This document shows positions 16,576 through 24,747 of a stretch of 64,000 nucleotides of DNA, piece by piece. The stretch spans positions 124,001 through 188,000 of the forward strand of contig JAEPMI010000007.1 of NCBI GenBank assembly GCA_017644045.1, read 5' to 3'. The stretch comes from Deltaproteobacteria bacterium. Its GTDB lineage: Bacteria; Myxococcota_A; Polyangia; Polyangiales; Houyiibacteriaceae. A program made the position numbers and the translations under genes. Position 1 is the stretch's first letter; each line of letters begins with the position of its first letter. The notes under the pieces are model-generated. The model ran no database searches. It was not told where the DNA came from and saw only the letters and a list, made by a program, of their open reading frames with translations.

Positions 16576-17262
16576 TCAGCTGTCGGGGCAGGCGTCGGCG
16601 AAGACCGCGTCGAGCGGCGCCCGAATCGTCCCGCTGATGGTGATCGGCGCTCGCGCGCCCACCGAGCAGTCGTAGAGCTGAGCCAGCTCGAGCACGACCT
16701 CTTGCTCGAGCCCCGCCTCGGTCGTGTCGTGCGCCTCGATCCGGAGGGACCCGGCCGAGACGCCGCAGTCACCGAGGTTCGAAAAGCGCGTCCCGTCGCT
16801 GTCGTCGAAGGTGACCCCGACGTCATCGCCACCGCTGAGGACCAAGGTCTGGCCCACGGCCGCCGTCGACGGGAGATCCACCACCACCTGCCGCTCGCCC
16901 GACCCACAGGTCGCGCTCTCGGTGAGCACCACCAGCACCCGACCGGGGGACACGCAATCGGCGCGGTAGGTCGCGTATGCGGACAGGGGGGCGAACGCGA
17001 TGCTGGCGTCGTCGAACGCCAGCTCGTTCACGCCGCCGCCCGCCACCACGGTCGCGCAGGTGACCACGCCGCCCCCATCGACCACGTCCCCGTCGACCGA
17101 TCCGTCGCTCACCCCGGCGTCCGTGGACGGCGCGTCCGTCCCACCCGGCGGTACCGTCCCATCCCGCCCGAGGTCCGTGGCGTAGGGAGGCATCTCGTCG
17201 TCGCTGCACGACACCACGATCGCCACCAACAGGATCGACCCCAACACCACCCAACGCGCCAT
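16576..17262 (-). CDS. Hypothetical lipoprotein
   Basis: The 228-residue protein has a lipoprotein signal ending VVSC (Cys19). A long Asp/Gly/Ser/Pro-rich spacer (about residues 20-65, with DGSVDGDVVDGGG) separates the anchor from a beta-rich domain containing five Cys, among them VTCATVV, YRADC, SATCGSG, GDCGVS and YDCSVG. The spacer plus Cys-rich domain layout is common for outer-membrane-anchored proteins of Myxococcota. No enzyme motif is visible and no family is recognised. It is upstream of thrC on the same strand (40-bp gap) but need not share function. Confidence 0.78.
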   Translation of the reverse strand: MARWVVLGSILLVAIVVSCSDDEMPPYATDLGRDGTVPPGGTDAPSTDAGVSDGSVDGDVVDGGGVVTCATVVAGGGVNELAFDDASIAFAPLSAYATYRADCVSPGRVLVVLTESATCGSGERQVVVDLPSTAAVGQTLVLSGGDDVGVTFDDSDGTRFSNLGDCGVSAGSLRIEAHDTTEAGLEQEVVLELAQLYDCSVGARAPITISGTIRAPLDAVFADACPDS

Positions 17263-17910
17263 GGGAAGACTCTAGCCGCCAGCGAGAGTGCTGGCCAAAT
17301 AGGCTCCGCTCAGGCGGAGAGCGAAGCGAGCGGCTCGAAGCAAGCGAGCGGGGCCGGCGCAAGGCGATGCGTAGCGCGCGGGGCCGGCGCAGAGCGATGC
17401 GAAGCGAGCCGACCCAGCAGCAACGGTGAGACAGCAACGGGCAAGGGCGAGCGAACGCGGGACCCTGGCCGGCCAGCGCCACGGCGGCGAGCGAAGCGAG
17501 CCGACACAGGCGCGTAGCGCTCAGCGGGGAGCGAGCCGGCGCAGCCGGCGAGTCTCCACGCACCGGACTCAGAGCGAGCTCGTCACGCGCGAACGCGCGG
17601 GGCGAGCGAACGAGCGCACCGGCGACTCGTGGACGTGCGCAGCACGTTCGCGACGTCGCCCAGCCCCCAGTGAAGACACTGGGCAGGGACACTGGCGAGG
17701 AAGGCCGGGGCGGCGGACAGGCCCCCCAGATGCGTAAGACTCGCCGGAGGTGCCGGCGCAGCCGGCGCCGAGGCGACCGTCGGCAGCGAGGGGTTGGACG
17801 CCGAAGGCGGACACCCCCGAGCGACAAATCTGGGGGGCCTGTCCGCCGCCCCGGCCGTGGGTCCTGCTGCCCTCAAAGCCCCGAGGGCAAGGGCAAGGGC
17901 AAAGACCACC
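17263..17910. other. 650-bp non-coding, hairpin-rich and repeat-rich stretch
   Basis: No credible gene is visible here on either strand; open frames are Arg/Ser/Pro-rich and lack ribosome sites. The left 350 bp is full of short words GCGAAGCGAGC and GAGCGA, with two related copies of a unit of about 30 bp starting GCGGGGCCGGCGCA (near 17350 and 17380). A perfect hairpin CCCAGTG/CACTGGG lies at 17666-17683, and several GCCGGCGCAGCCGGC stems follow. The right part holds the 29-bp inverted repeat annotated separately. It separates two minus-strand genes. Confidence 0.6.
17703..17856. repeat. Perfect 29-bp inverted repeat with 96-bp spacer
   Basis: Arm 17703-17731 and arm 17828-17856 are exact reverse complements (29 of 29; core GGCGGCGGACAGGCCCCCC). 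The 96-bp spacer includes GCCGGCGCAGCCGGCGCC, itself self-complementary. No transposase or integrase is nearby. It would give a very stable stem in a transcript of either strand. Confidence 0.8.
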
Positions 17911-20106
17911 TCAGCGAAGCCCCCACCGCCGCCGCGCGAAGAGCTCGAGCGCAATGAGCCCCAGAGTCAGAACGAGCGCCACCCACCCCGAGAACGGCCG
18001 CACCTCCACCGTCCCCGTCGACCGCCGACGCGTCGCATCGAGCGACTCGAGCGGCGGCAGACGGTCACCGCTCGCGAAGACCTGGCCACCGCTCTCTTCC
18101 GCCCAGCGGCTCAGCCGCTCGGGATCCGGCCGCGGCTCGGCCAGCTCGTCGCCGCCCGCCTCGACCACGAAAGGCTCGGTCGCCAAGGGCTCGTCGTCGC
18201 CCTCGCGGCGCGCCACCACGCGATGGGCGCCCGGCTCCAGGGGCGCTCGCGCGGTCGCCTCGATGGCGCCGCCTCGACCGACCTCGACCGGGACCCGGCC
18301 CACGACCTCGCCGGTGGCGCTCTCCACCTCCACGCGGAGCTCGCCCTCGACCGGCTGGTACGCGTCGTTCCGGAGCCAGCCCCCGACCTCGATGCGACCA
18401 CCGGGGCCGTAGCGTTCGCGATCCGTGGTGATTCGCGCAGGATCCAGCGCGGGATCGCGCGCGAGCCAGCGCAGGGTCCGATCCCAGAAGCGCTCGTGAC
18501 CGGAGGCGTCGCCGCTCGCGCCTGCCGAGGTCATGCCCCAACGCCAGGAGCTGTCCACGCCAAGGGCGAGCACCCTTCCCTCGCCCGACTCGCCGACCGT
18601 CAGGACGGGCAGCGGGGCGCCCGACAGGTCGCGCACCCGTGGGTGGCTGAGCAGGATCTGCGTGCCCTCCTTCGCGCCCTCGACCCGGTTGGCCCCCTCG
18701 AGCGGCGCGAGCCTCGCCCAGTGCGCCGCGCTCGCGCTCGGGTCGGGAGAAAGCGCGACCAAGGGGTGATTCGCGAGCTCGGGCTCGACGACGGGCTGGA
18801 ACGCCCCGAGCGCGAGCTGCCGCTCGCTCGGTGTGCCGACCGGTGGGAGGGTGACCGGCAGGATCTCGGCGATGGGCGTGCCGGCGTAGCCCCCCGGACC
18901 GAAGGAGCGCTCGCCGCCGACCATCGCGAAGGAGCCGCCCCGCCGCACGTAGTCGCGGATCCGCGGCAGATAGGACGCCATCTGATAGGGCCCGAAGTCG
19001 AAGTCCTGGAAGAGGAGCACGTCGAAGCTGCCGAGGTGCTCGCGGAAGAGCTCGTCCGTGGGGAACGGGATCAGCGCCAGCTCGTCCGGCGAGGCCATGG
19101 TCAGATCGCTGGTCGTCCGGAGAATGAAGAACGAGATCAGGTCGATGCTCGGGTCCGCCTCCAGGAAGGACCGGAGGAAGCGAACGTCCCAGGTGGGGTG
19201 GCCCGCGACCAGGAGCACCCGAAGACGGTCGCGGGTCACGCGCACCAGAAACGAGCGCTCGTTGTTCTCGGGCACCGCGTCGTCCTCCGCGCGGGGGATG
19301 CGGACGTGATAGATGGCGCGCCCCAGCCGGCGCGGCGTGAAGGAGAAGGTCACCTCGGCCTCGCCGTCCTCGGCGACGTCCACCATCGCTTCCTTCACGA
19401 CGGAGCCTTCGCGCACGAGGCTCACCGGGATGGTCCCGCCCTCCCCGAGCGACCGGACGACCACTCGGACCCGGGCCTCGCCGCGGAGGAACGCGACCGG
19501 GTCGGCCTGCAGCTCCGCGATGGCGTCGTCGCGCATCGCGCGCTCTCCTCCGACGGGCAGCGCATGGACCTTCAGGCCGTCCAGCTCGGGGTCTCCCTCG
19601 TCGCTCGGGCCCGTTCCATCGCCCACGATCAACACCGCCCCGAGGTCGTCCTGGCTCGCGAGCTCCTCGAGCGCGGCCCGCAACCGGCTCTCGTCGTCTC
19701 GCGGCTCCTGGTCGCCGAGCTGGTCCCATCCGATCGGAGTGGTCGCGGACCCGAATCGCACGAGCTCGGCGGCGTCGGCGTCGCCTCGCCACCCCTCGAG
19801 CGCGGCCATCGCCTCCTCCCAGCGAGACTCGCCGCCGCGGCGGATGGTCATGCTCCGCGAGCCGTCGAGGAGCACGACGAGGCGCCCCTCGATCTCCTGG
19901 ATGGTCTCGTGCACGAAGCGCGGCTGGACGGCGCAGGCGAAGGCCAGCAGCGCGGTCACGACGCGCAGCGCGCGGAGCGCGCGTCGCCGCGGTGCCGGAA
20001 GCGAGCGTGTCTCCCGGATGCCCCAGGCGACGATCGCCGTGAACGCGAGCGCGAGCACGACCACCGTAGCGAGGCCTCCGGGGACCGCGAAGGAGAGCGC
20101 CTGCAT
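17911..20106 (-). CDS. VWA and glutamine-amidotransferase-like membrane protein of the MoxR/DUF58 system
   Basis: The protein has about 731 residues. Two membrane helices lie near 12-33 and 43-60. They are followed by a von Willebrand A segment (LVVLLDGSRSM, MIDAS-like DxSxS with Gly at position 3), a beta-sandwich stretch, and a class I glutamine-amidotransferase-like region (VLLVAGHPTWDVRFLRSFL, DYVRRGGSFAMVGGERSFG) with no obvious catalytic Cys. A last membrane helix (WVALVLTLGLIALELFA) closes the protein. Such proteins sit with MoxR ATPases, DUF58 and BatA-like proteins and are thought to act in envelope stress or metal-dependent complex assembly. The gene is 8 bp downstream of the DUF4159 gene. 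The ATG giving MQALSFAVPGG was chosen because longer starts run into the neighbour. Confidence 0.88.
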   Translation of the reverse strand: MQALSFAVPGGLATVVVLALAFTAIVAWGIRETRSLPAPRRRALRALRVVTALLAFACAVQPRFVHETIQEIEGRLVVLLDGSRSMTIRRGGESRWEEAMAALEGWRGDADAAELVRFGSATTPIGWDQLGDQEPRDDESRLRAALEELASQDDLGAVLIVGDGTGPSDEGDPELDGLKVHALPVGGERAMRDDAIAELQADPVAFLRGEARVRVVVRSLGEGGTIPVSLVREGSVVKEAMVDVAEDGEAEVTFSFTPRRLGRAIYHVRIPRAEDDAVPENNERSFLVRVTRDRLRVLLVAGHPTWDVRFLRSFLEADPSIDLISFFILRTTSDLTMASPDELALIPFPTDELFREHLGSFDVLLFQDFDFGPYQMASYLPRIRDYVRRGGSFAMVGGERSFGPGGYAGTPIAEILPVTLPPVGTPSERQLALGAFQPVVEPELANHPLVALSPDPSASAAHWARLAPLEGANRVEGAKEGTQILLSHPRVRDLSGAPLPVLTVGESGEGRVLALGVDSSWRWGMTSAGASGDASGHERFWDRTLRWLARDPALDPARITTDRERYGPGGRIEVGGWLRNDAYQPVEGELRVEVESATGEVVGRVPVEVGRGGAIEATARAPLEPGAHRVVARREGDDEPLATEPFVVEAGGDELAEPRPDPERLSRWAEESGGQVFASGDRLPPLESLDATRRRSTGTVEVRPFSGWVALVLTLGLIALELFARRRWGLR

Positions 20107-20114
20107 CCGAGCGC

Positions 20115-20885
20115 TCAGGGGCGGCCGCCGCGGCGACGCATCAAGTAGGGCGCGTGCACCTGGTCGTCCTTGTAGTCGAGGCAGAGCGCGTACATCACGA
20201 GGTTCACGCCGAGCCGCATCGCGCGCTCTCGCTGGCCGTCGCCGCCGGGCACCACGGGGTGGGTGAAGGTCCCGAGATCGTCGCGAGCCCAGGCACCGCC
20301 GAGATCGTGCCGACTGAGCACGACGGCCAAGCGATCCCCCCGCGCGATCGCTTCCAGGCTCCCCGGCCCGCGAACCCGGCCCACTGGGCGATCGAGCAGA
20401 TAGAACGAGCGGTAGACGGTGTGGTCCGACGGCACGGGCCGAAGCGGATCCCGCGGCAGCGCGCGCTGCAGCAGGCGCCGCACGGACCCGTCGAAGCCGG
20501 AGCTCGACCCGCCGGTCGCGTCGTCCACCAGGAGGAACCCACCGAGCTCGAGGAAGCGCCGGAGGCCCACGACCTCCGCCTCGGAGAGCGGCTCGAAGGC
20601 CTCGTCCCCCGCCAGGTAGAGCATCGGCGTCTCGAAGAGCGTCGGGTCGTCGAGGCGCGCGCGCCGGGGCCTCAGGCGGGTCTCGATGCTCGTGCGCTTG
20701 CGGACCTCCCAGGCCAGCCGGCGCCGAGCGGTCTCCCGCGGCTCGTCGAGGCCGTCGATCGCGACCCCGCGGATCTCGACTCGGCTGCTCTCTCCGAGGG
20801 CCGCGGCGGAGCTGCTCCAGACCGTGCCCGCGCAGAGGATCGCGCTGGCAGCGGTGGCGAAGAGCAGCATCGAGACCCGGGACAT
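20115..20885 (-). CDS. DUF4159-domain secreted protein
   Basis: This is a 256-residue protein with a signal peptide (MLLFATAASAILCAGTVWSSSA). The DUF4159 features are LYLAGDEAFEPLSEAEVVGLRRFLELGGFLLVDD, HTVYRSFYLLDRPVGR and the C-terminal GVNLVMYALCLDYKDDQVH. In other bacteria this family is encoded with MoxR, DUF58 and BatA-like genes, and the VWA/GATase-like protein follows it here by 8 bp, as expected. The rest of that cluster is 4 kb away on the other strand. The fold resembles the glutamine amidotransferase type but lacks a nucleophile Cys. The molecular role is unknown. Confidence 0.88.
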   Translation of the reverse strand: MSRVSMLLFATAASAILCAGTVWSSSAAALGESSRVEIRGVAIDGLDEPRETARRRLAWEVRKRTSIETRLRPRRARLDDPTLFETPMLYLAGDEAFEPLSEAEVVGLRRFLELGGFLLVDDATGGSSSGFDGSVRRLLQRALPRDPLRPVPSDHTVYRSFYLLDRPVGRVRGPGSLEAIARGDRLAVVLSRHDLGGAWARDDLGTFTHPVVPGGDGQRERAMRLGVNLVMYALCLDYKDDQVHAPYLMRRRGGRP

Positions 20886-20977
20886 GAGCGATTGATAGCC
20901 CCTCGCCGTCGCTCACGCGAGCGCGGGCATGACCGATCGCGTTGACGCGACCGGATCCGGGTGGTTCGCTGCGCCCC

Positions 20978-22096
20978 GTGAACGCTCGTCCCTGGCTCCT
21001 GTGGATCGCCCTCGGCCTCATGGCCTGTGGTGCCGACGAGACCGAAGAGGTGGAGACGGTCGAGCTCACCGAGCCCGAGCCGGAAGAGGAACCCGACGAA
21101 GCGCCCGACGAGGCCCCCAGTCGGCAGGAGCTATTCACGCGGAGCCGCCCGATGATGGGCACGGTCTTCATCATCAAGGTCGACGCGGAGCCCAGCGTGG
21201 CAGAGCCGGCCATCGAAGACGCCTTCGACGAGATCGCCCGACTCGAAGACGTGCTCAGCGAGTGGCGGAGCGATTCGGAGATCTCCCGGATCAATCAGAA
21301 CGCTGGCCGGAGCCCGGTCGCGGTCGGTGAGGACGTCTTCCGCGTCGTGAAGGCGGGCGTGGACGTCTCACGGTGGAGCCGTGGTGCCTTCGACCTCAGC
21401 TGGGCCGCCCTCCGAGGGCTCTACGACTTCCGGCCGGGCCGTCAGCGCGTCCCCGACCGCGCCCAGGTCCGGCCGCTGCTGCGGCACATCGACTACCGAA
21501 AGATCCGACTGGACGAGGAGGCCCGCACGGTCTTCCTCGAGCAGACCGGCATGGCGATCGGCACCGGCAGCATCGGCAAGGGCTACGCGCTCGACCGGGC
21601 GGGCCAGATCCTCCGGGAGGCCGGCATCGAGAGCTACATGCTCTTCGGCGGCGGCCAGGTGCAGGTCCACGGCATGCGCGGTGACCGGCCGTGGCGCGTG
21701 GGCATCCAGCACCCGCGCAACGAGACGACGTACTTCGCGTTCTTCGAGAGCGACGGAGGCTCGATCTCGACCTCGGGCGACTACGAGCGCGTCTTCGTGG
21801 ACAGCCGCGGGAAGCGCTGGCACCACATCCTGGATCCGCGCACCGGCCTCCCGGTCGAGCGGACCATGTCGGTCACGCTGATGGCGCCCGATGGTCTCCA
21901 TGCGGACGCGCTCTCCACCGCCGCGTTCGTCCTCGGGCCGCGCCGAGCGCTCGAGATGCTCGAGCGCATCGACTACCGGGCCGAGGCCGTGATGATCGAC
22001 GACCAGTGCCGCATGTACACGACGCCGGGCACCGAAGATCGGCTCCAGATGCGCGTCGAGCTCGACCGTCGGAACACCCTGCCCGAGTGCCAGTAG
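20978..22096 (+). CDS. apbE: FAD:protein FMN transferase lipoprotein (ApbE family)
   Basis: This protein of about 372 residues has a lipoprotein signal (WIALGLMAC) when the GTG at 20978 is used; a TTG 36 bases upstream is an alternative. An acidic Glu/Pro-rich spacer leads into the ApbE domain: RPMMGTVFIIKV, the helix ARLEDVLSEWRSDSEISRIN, GSIGKGYALD, LFGGGQVQVHG and HHILDPRTGLPV near the metal and FAD site. ApbE transfers FMN from FAD to a Thr of flavoproteins such as NqrB/C or RnfG in the periplasm, with Mg2+. No Rnf or Nqr gene is in this window. It is convergent with citrate synthase, with strong hairpins between them. Confidence 0.92.
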   Translation: MNARPWLLWIALGLMACGADETEEVETVELTEPEPEEEPDEAPDEAPSRQELFTRSRPMMGTVFIIKVDAEPSVAEPAIEDAFDEIARLEDVLSEWRSDSEISRINQNAGRSPVAVGEDVFRVVKAGVDVSRWSRGAFDLSWAALRGLYDFRPGRQRVPDRAQVRPLLRHIDYRKIRLDEEARTVFLEQTGMAIGTGSIGKGYALDRAGQILREAGIESYMLFGGGQVQVHGMRGDRPWRVGIQHPRNETTYFAFFESDGGSISTSGDYERVFVDSRGKRWHHILDPRTGLPVERTMSVTLMAPDGLHADALSTAAFVLGPRRALEMLERIDYRAEAVMIDDQCRMYTTPGTEDRLQMRVELDRRNTLPECQ

Positions 22097-22117
22097 CGCG
22101 TGAGTCAGAACGGTTGA

Positions 22118-22179
22118 AGGGCGCTACGCGCCCTGAGCACGCTCCCTGCTCGTGCGCGCCCTGGACGACCAGGTCGCGC
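22118..22179. terminator. Two strong hairpins between convergent apbE and gltA
   Basis: The first hairpin is a perfect AGGGCGC/GCGCCCT stem with a 3-nt loop (22118-22134). The second pairs GCGCG-C-CCTGG with CCAGG-T-CGCGC around ACGA (22154-22179, one mismatch). They lie between two convergent stops, as expected for a bidirectional terminator. No T-tract is present. Confidence 0.6.
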
Positions 22180-22198
22180 GCGAGGAGATGACTGACGC

Positions 22199-23344
22199 TC
22201 AGCGCGCGTCGATGCCGGGGACGGTGCGGTCCGCCTCGCCGACCCAGACCTGGCTCGGGCGGAAGATGCGGTTGTCCTGGAGCTGCTCGAGCAGGTGGGC
22301 GAGCCACCCGGCGACGCGCGCGATGGCGAAGACCGGCGTGAAGAGATCGACCGGGATACCCATCTTCTCGTAGACGATACCGGAGTAGAAATCGACGTTC
22401 GGGTAGATGCCCTTGTGGCCGACGAGCTGCTCCATCTGCTTCTCGAGCTCGGTCGCCACGCCATAGATGGGGCTGGATCCGAACTTCTCGAAGAGCTGGG
22501 CGACCAGCCCCTGGAGCACCGACGCGCGCGGGTCCTTGGCCTTGTAGACCCGGTGCCCGAAGCCCATGATCTTCTCCTTGCGGGCGAGCTTGTCCTCGGC
22601 CCAGCGCCGCACGTTCTGCGGCGAGGCGTCCGGGATGGTTCGCAGGAGCGAGAGCACGCGCTCGTTGGCGCCGCCATGGAGCGGGCCCGCGAGGGAGCCG
22701 ATGGCGCTGGCTACGGCCGCGTAGGGATCGGCGAGGGTCGAGCCGGTCACGCGCGCGGTGAACGTCGAGGCGTTCATCGAATGCTCCGCGTGGAGCGTGA
22801 GCGCGACGTCCATGACCTGGATGGCCAGCGCGTCCGGCTCTTCGCCGCTCAGCATGTAGAGGAAGTTGGCGGCGTGGCCGAGGTCGGCCCGCGGCTCGAT
22901 GGGGTTGTCGCCCTGGCGGATGCGGTGCCACGCGGCGACGACGGTCGGCAGCTTCGCCACGAGGCGAATGGCGCTGAGGCGCCGGAAGTCGAGGTCCTCG
23001 ACGTGATCGCCCGGGTAGAACATCCCCATGCAGGCCACGGCCGCCGTGAGGGCGTCCATCGGGTGGCCGCGCTCCGGGAGGTTCTTGAGCACGTCGATGA
23101 TGCGGAACTTGAGCGAGCGCTCCGCGGCCAGCTCGGCCTCGAACCCGGCGAGCTCGTCCTTGGTCGGGAGCTCGCCGAAGAGGAGCATGTAGGCGACCTC
23201 TTCGTAGCTGCACTTCTCGGCGAGCTGCTCGATGGGGTAACCGCGATACTGGAGCTTGCCCACCGAACCATCGATGAGACAGACGCTCGACCGGGCGGCG
23301 GGGACCCCGGCGAGACCGGGAATGTAATCGGGCTTATCGGCCAT
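22199..23344 (-). CDS. gltA: Citrate synthase (short type II-like)
   Basis: This 381-residue cytoplasmic enzyme condenses oxaloacetate and acetyl-CoA. Signature elements are the N-terminal IPGLAGVPAARSSVCLIDGSVGKL, catalytic His in GPLHGGANERV, His in GFGHRVYKAKDPRA, and VDFYSGIVYEKMGIP followed by FTPVFAIARVAGWLAH. The length of about 380 residues is that of the archaeal and Gram-positive type, also used by 2-methylcitrate synthases. Citrate synthase is favoured because no methylcitrate dehydratase or lyase gene is near. The start MADKPDYIPG has AAGGAG upstream. A longer in-frame start (MSISAPQ) would enclose the ribosome site and is unlikely. Confidence 0.92.
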   Translation of the reverse strand: MADKPDYIPGLAGVPAARSSVCLIDGSVGKLQYRGYPIEQLAEKCSYEEVAYMLLFGELPTKDELAGFEAELAAERSLKFRIIDVLKNLPERGHPMDALTAAVACMGMFYPGDHVEDLDFRRLSAIRLVAKLPTVVAAWHRIRQGDNPIEPRADLGHAANFLYMLSGEEPDALAIQVMDVALTLHAEHSMNASTFTARVTGSTLADPYAAVASAIGSLAGPLHGGANERVLSLLRTIPDASPQNVRRWAEDKLARKEKIMGFGHRVYKAKDPRASVLQGLVAQLFEKFGSSPIYGVATELEKQMEQLVGHKGIYPNVDFYSGIVYEKMGIPVDLFTPVFAIARVAGWLAHLLEQLQDNRIFRPSQVWVGEADRTVPGIDAR

Positions 23345-23473
23345 GGATGACTGCTTCTCTCCTTGCGGGCTCTGAGCCGGGGCGGCTCCATAGCACGTTT
23401 GGGGCGCCGAGATCGACACCCCCGAAGCACGGACCCCTGCCCCCGGGCGCCAAACCTGCCGAATCCGCCGTGG

Positions 23474-23956
23474 TCAGCGGGCCTTCGCCGCGTCCAATGC
23501 CCCCTCCATGAGGGGCAAGAGCACGGAGACCCAGCCCTCACGCAGGGTGAGATCCACTGTCATTCCACGGAGGATCGGAGGCAACGCGCCGGCTCGAAGG
23601 CCTGGATCGACCCGGATCGAGAGGTCGGCGGCGAAGGCGCGGGCGGCCCCCGCTCCCAGGGCCACCGGCGGTCCAGCTGCCTCCATGGCGGCCTCGACCA
23701 GCGCGACCCCGCGCCCGCGGACGAGCTCCCCCGGTCCGAGCTCGGGGGGCAGCGGCTCACGAAGGGGCGCGCCTTCGAGGGTGAGGAGCACCGGTCCCTT
23801 CCATCCGGCCTCCCGCAGCGCGGCCAGCAGGTCCCGATCCCGCATACCGCCCCGGGCGTCGTGAATGACGACGGTCGGCGCGTTGGTGGCCGAAGGCGCG
23901 GGCCACTCGGTGGCGCCCTTCTCTGGCGCCGCCTCGCCGACGATCGGGAGCTTCAC
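23474..23956 (-). CDS. Hypothetical protein coupled to deoC
   Basis: This 160-residue protein starts with a GTG overlapping the deoC stop (GTGA). It is hydrophilic and Ala/Leu/Pro/Gly-rich, without signal peptide or membrane segment. Alternating strand-helix elements (TVVIHDARGG, DLLAALREAGWKGPVLLTL, LVEAAMEAAGPPVALGAGAA) suggest a small alpha/beta fold. The C-terminus reads LREGWVSVLLPLMEGALDAAKA. No family is recognised. Codon composition matches the neighbours and the overlap supports translation. An accessory role to deoxyribose-phosphate aldolase is only a guess. Confidence 0.65.
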   Translation of the reverse strand: MKLPIVGEAAPEKGATEWPAPSATNAPTVVIHDARGGMRDRDLLAALREAGWKGPVLLTLEGAPLREPLPPELGPGELVRGRGVALVEAAMEAAGPPVALGAGAARAFAADLSIRVDPGLRAGALPPILRGMTVDLTLREGWVSVLLPLMEGALDAAKAR

Positions 23957-24651
23957 CGACCGATGAGCGCGACGGAGCTGCTCGCGCCGAGCCGGCTCGC
24001 GCCCGCATCGATCAACGCCTTGGCGTCGTCGAAGGTCTTGATGCCGCCGGACGCCTTGACCCCGACCATCGGCCCGACCACCGAACGCATCAGCGCCACG
24101 TCCGCCACGGTCGCGCCGCCCCCGCCGAAGCCGGTGGAGGTCTTCACGTACCCCGCCCCTGCCGCGACCGAGAGGGCGCAGGCGACGATTTTCTCGCGCT
24201 CTTCGAGCTGGCTGGTCTCGAGAATCACCTTCACGAGTCGCCCCGCCGATGACTCGACCACCGCGCGGATGTCCTGCTCCACCGACCGGTACTCCCCGGC
24301 CTTGAGCGCACCGAGCGCGATCACCATGTCCATCTCGTCCGCCCCGTCACCCGCGGCGGCGGCAGCTTCGGCGGCCTTCGCGGCCGTGCTCGCGTCGCCG
24401 TGCGGGAAGCCGACCACGCAACAGACCGCGACCGAGGTGCCTCGGAGCTGGGCTCGCGCTTCCGCGACCCATCGGCTCGCGACGCAGACCGAAGCGAAGC
24501 CATGCTCGGCCGCTTCCGCGGCGAGCGCTGCCACGTCGTCGCGGGTCGCGGCGGGCTTCAGCAGGGTGTGGTCGATGTACGGGGCCAGGTCCCCGGGGCT
24601 CTCGATCCGTCGCACCCCATCGGTGGCCGCTCCAGCGTCCTCTTCACTCAT
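23953..24651 (-). CDS. deoC: Deoxyribose-phosphate aldolase
   Basis: This 232-residue class I aldolase cleaves 2-deoxy-D-ribose 5-phosphate to glyceraldehyde 3-phosphate and acetaldehyde. The Schiff-base lysine is K170 in GYVKTSTGFGGGG; the catalytic partners are D108 in DEMDMVIALG and K141 in VKVILETSQL. The N-terminal helix carries IDHTLLKP. Length and order fit DeoC exactly. It is the first gene of a short minus-strand pair with the unknown gene at 23474 and is divergent from the DUF4175 gene. An upstream in-frame ATG adding MAA is possible. No other nucleoside catabolism gene is near. Confidence 0.94.
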   Translation of the reverse strand: MSEEDAGAATDGVRRIESPGDLAPYIDHTLLKPAATRDDVAALAAEAAEHGFASVCVASRWVAEARAQLRGTSVAVCCVVGFPHGDASTAAKAAEAAAAAGDGADEMDMVIALGALKAGEYRSVEQDIRAVVESSAGRLVKVILETSQLEEREKIVACALSVAAGAGYVKTSTGFGGGGATVADVALMRSVVGPMVGVKASGGIKTFDDAKALIDAGASRLGASSSVALIGR

Positions 24652-24747
24652 GGCGGCGAGAGTAGCCGAGAAAAGGTGGCGGTCCGCCGGTTTTCCGGCG
24701 TGCGAGGGTCGCGGAGCCGGCCACGGCCGGCTACACAGGATCCGATC

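Noticed and set aside
17310-17507. Short open frames in the hairpin-rich region
   Set aside because: They are Arg/Ser/Pro/Ala-rich, without ribosome sites or similarity to any domain.
17703-17856. Insertion sequence ends
   Set aside because: No transposase frame lies between or beside the 29-bp arms and no target duplication was seen; recorded as an unexplained repeat instead.
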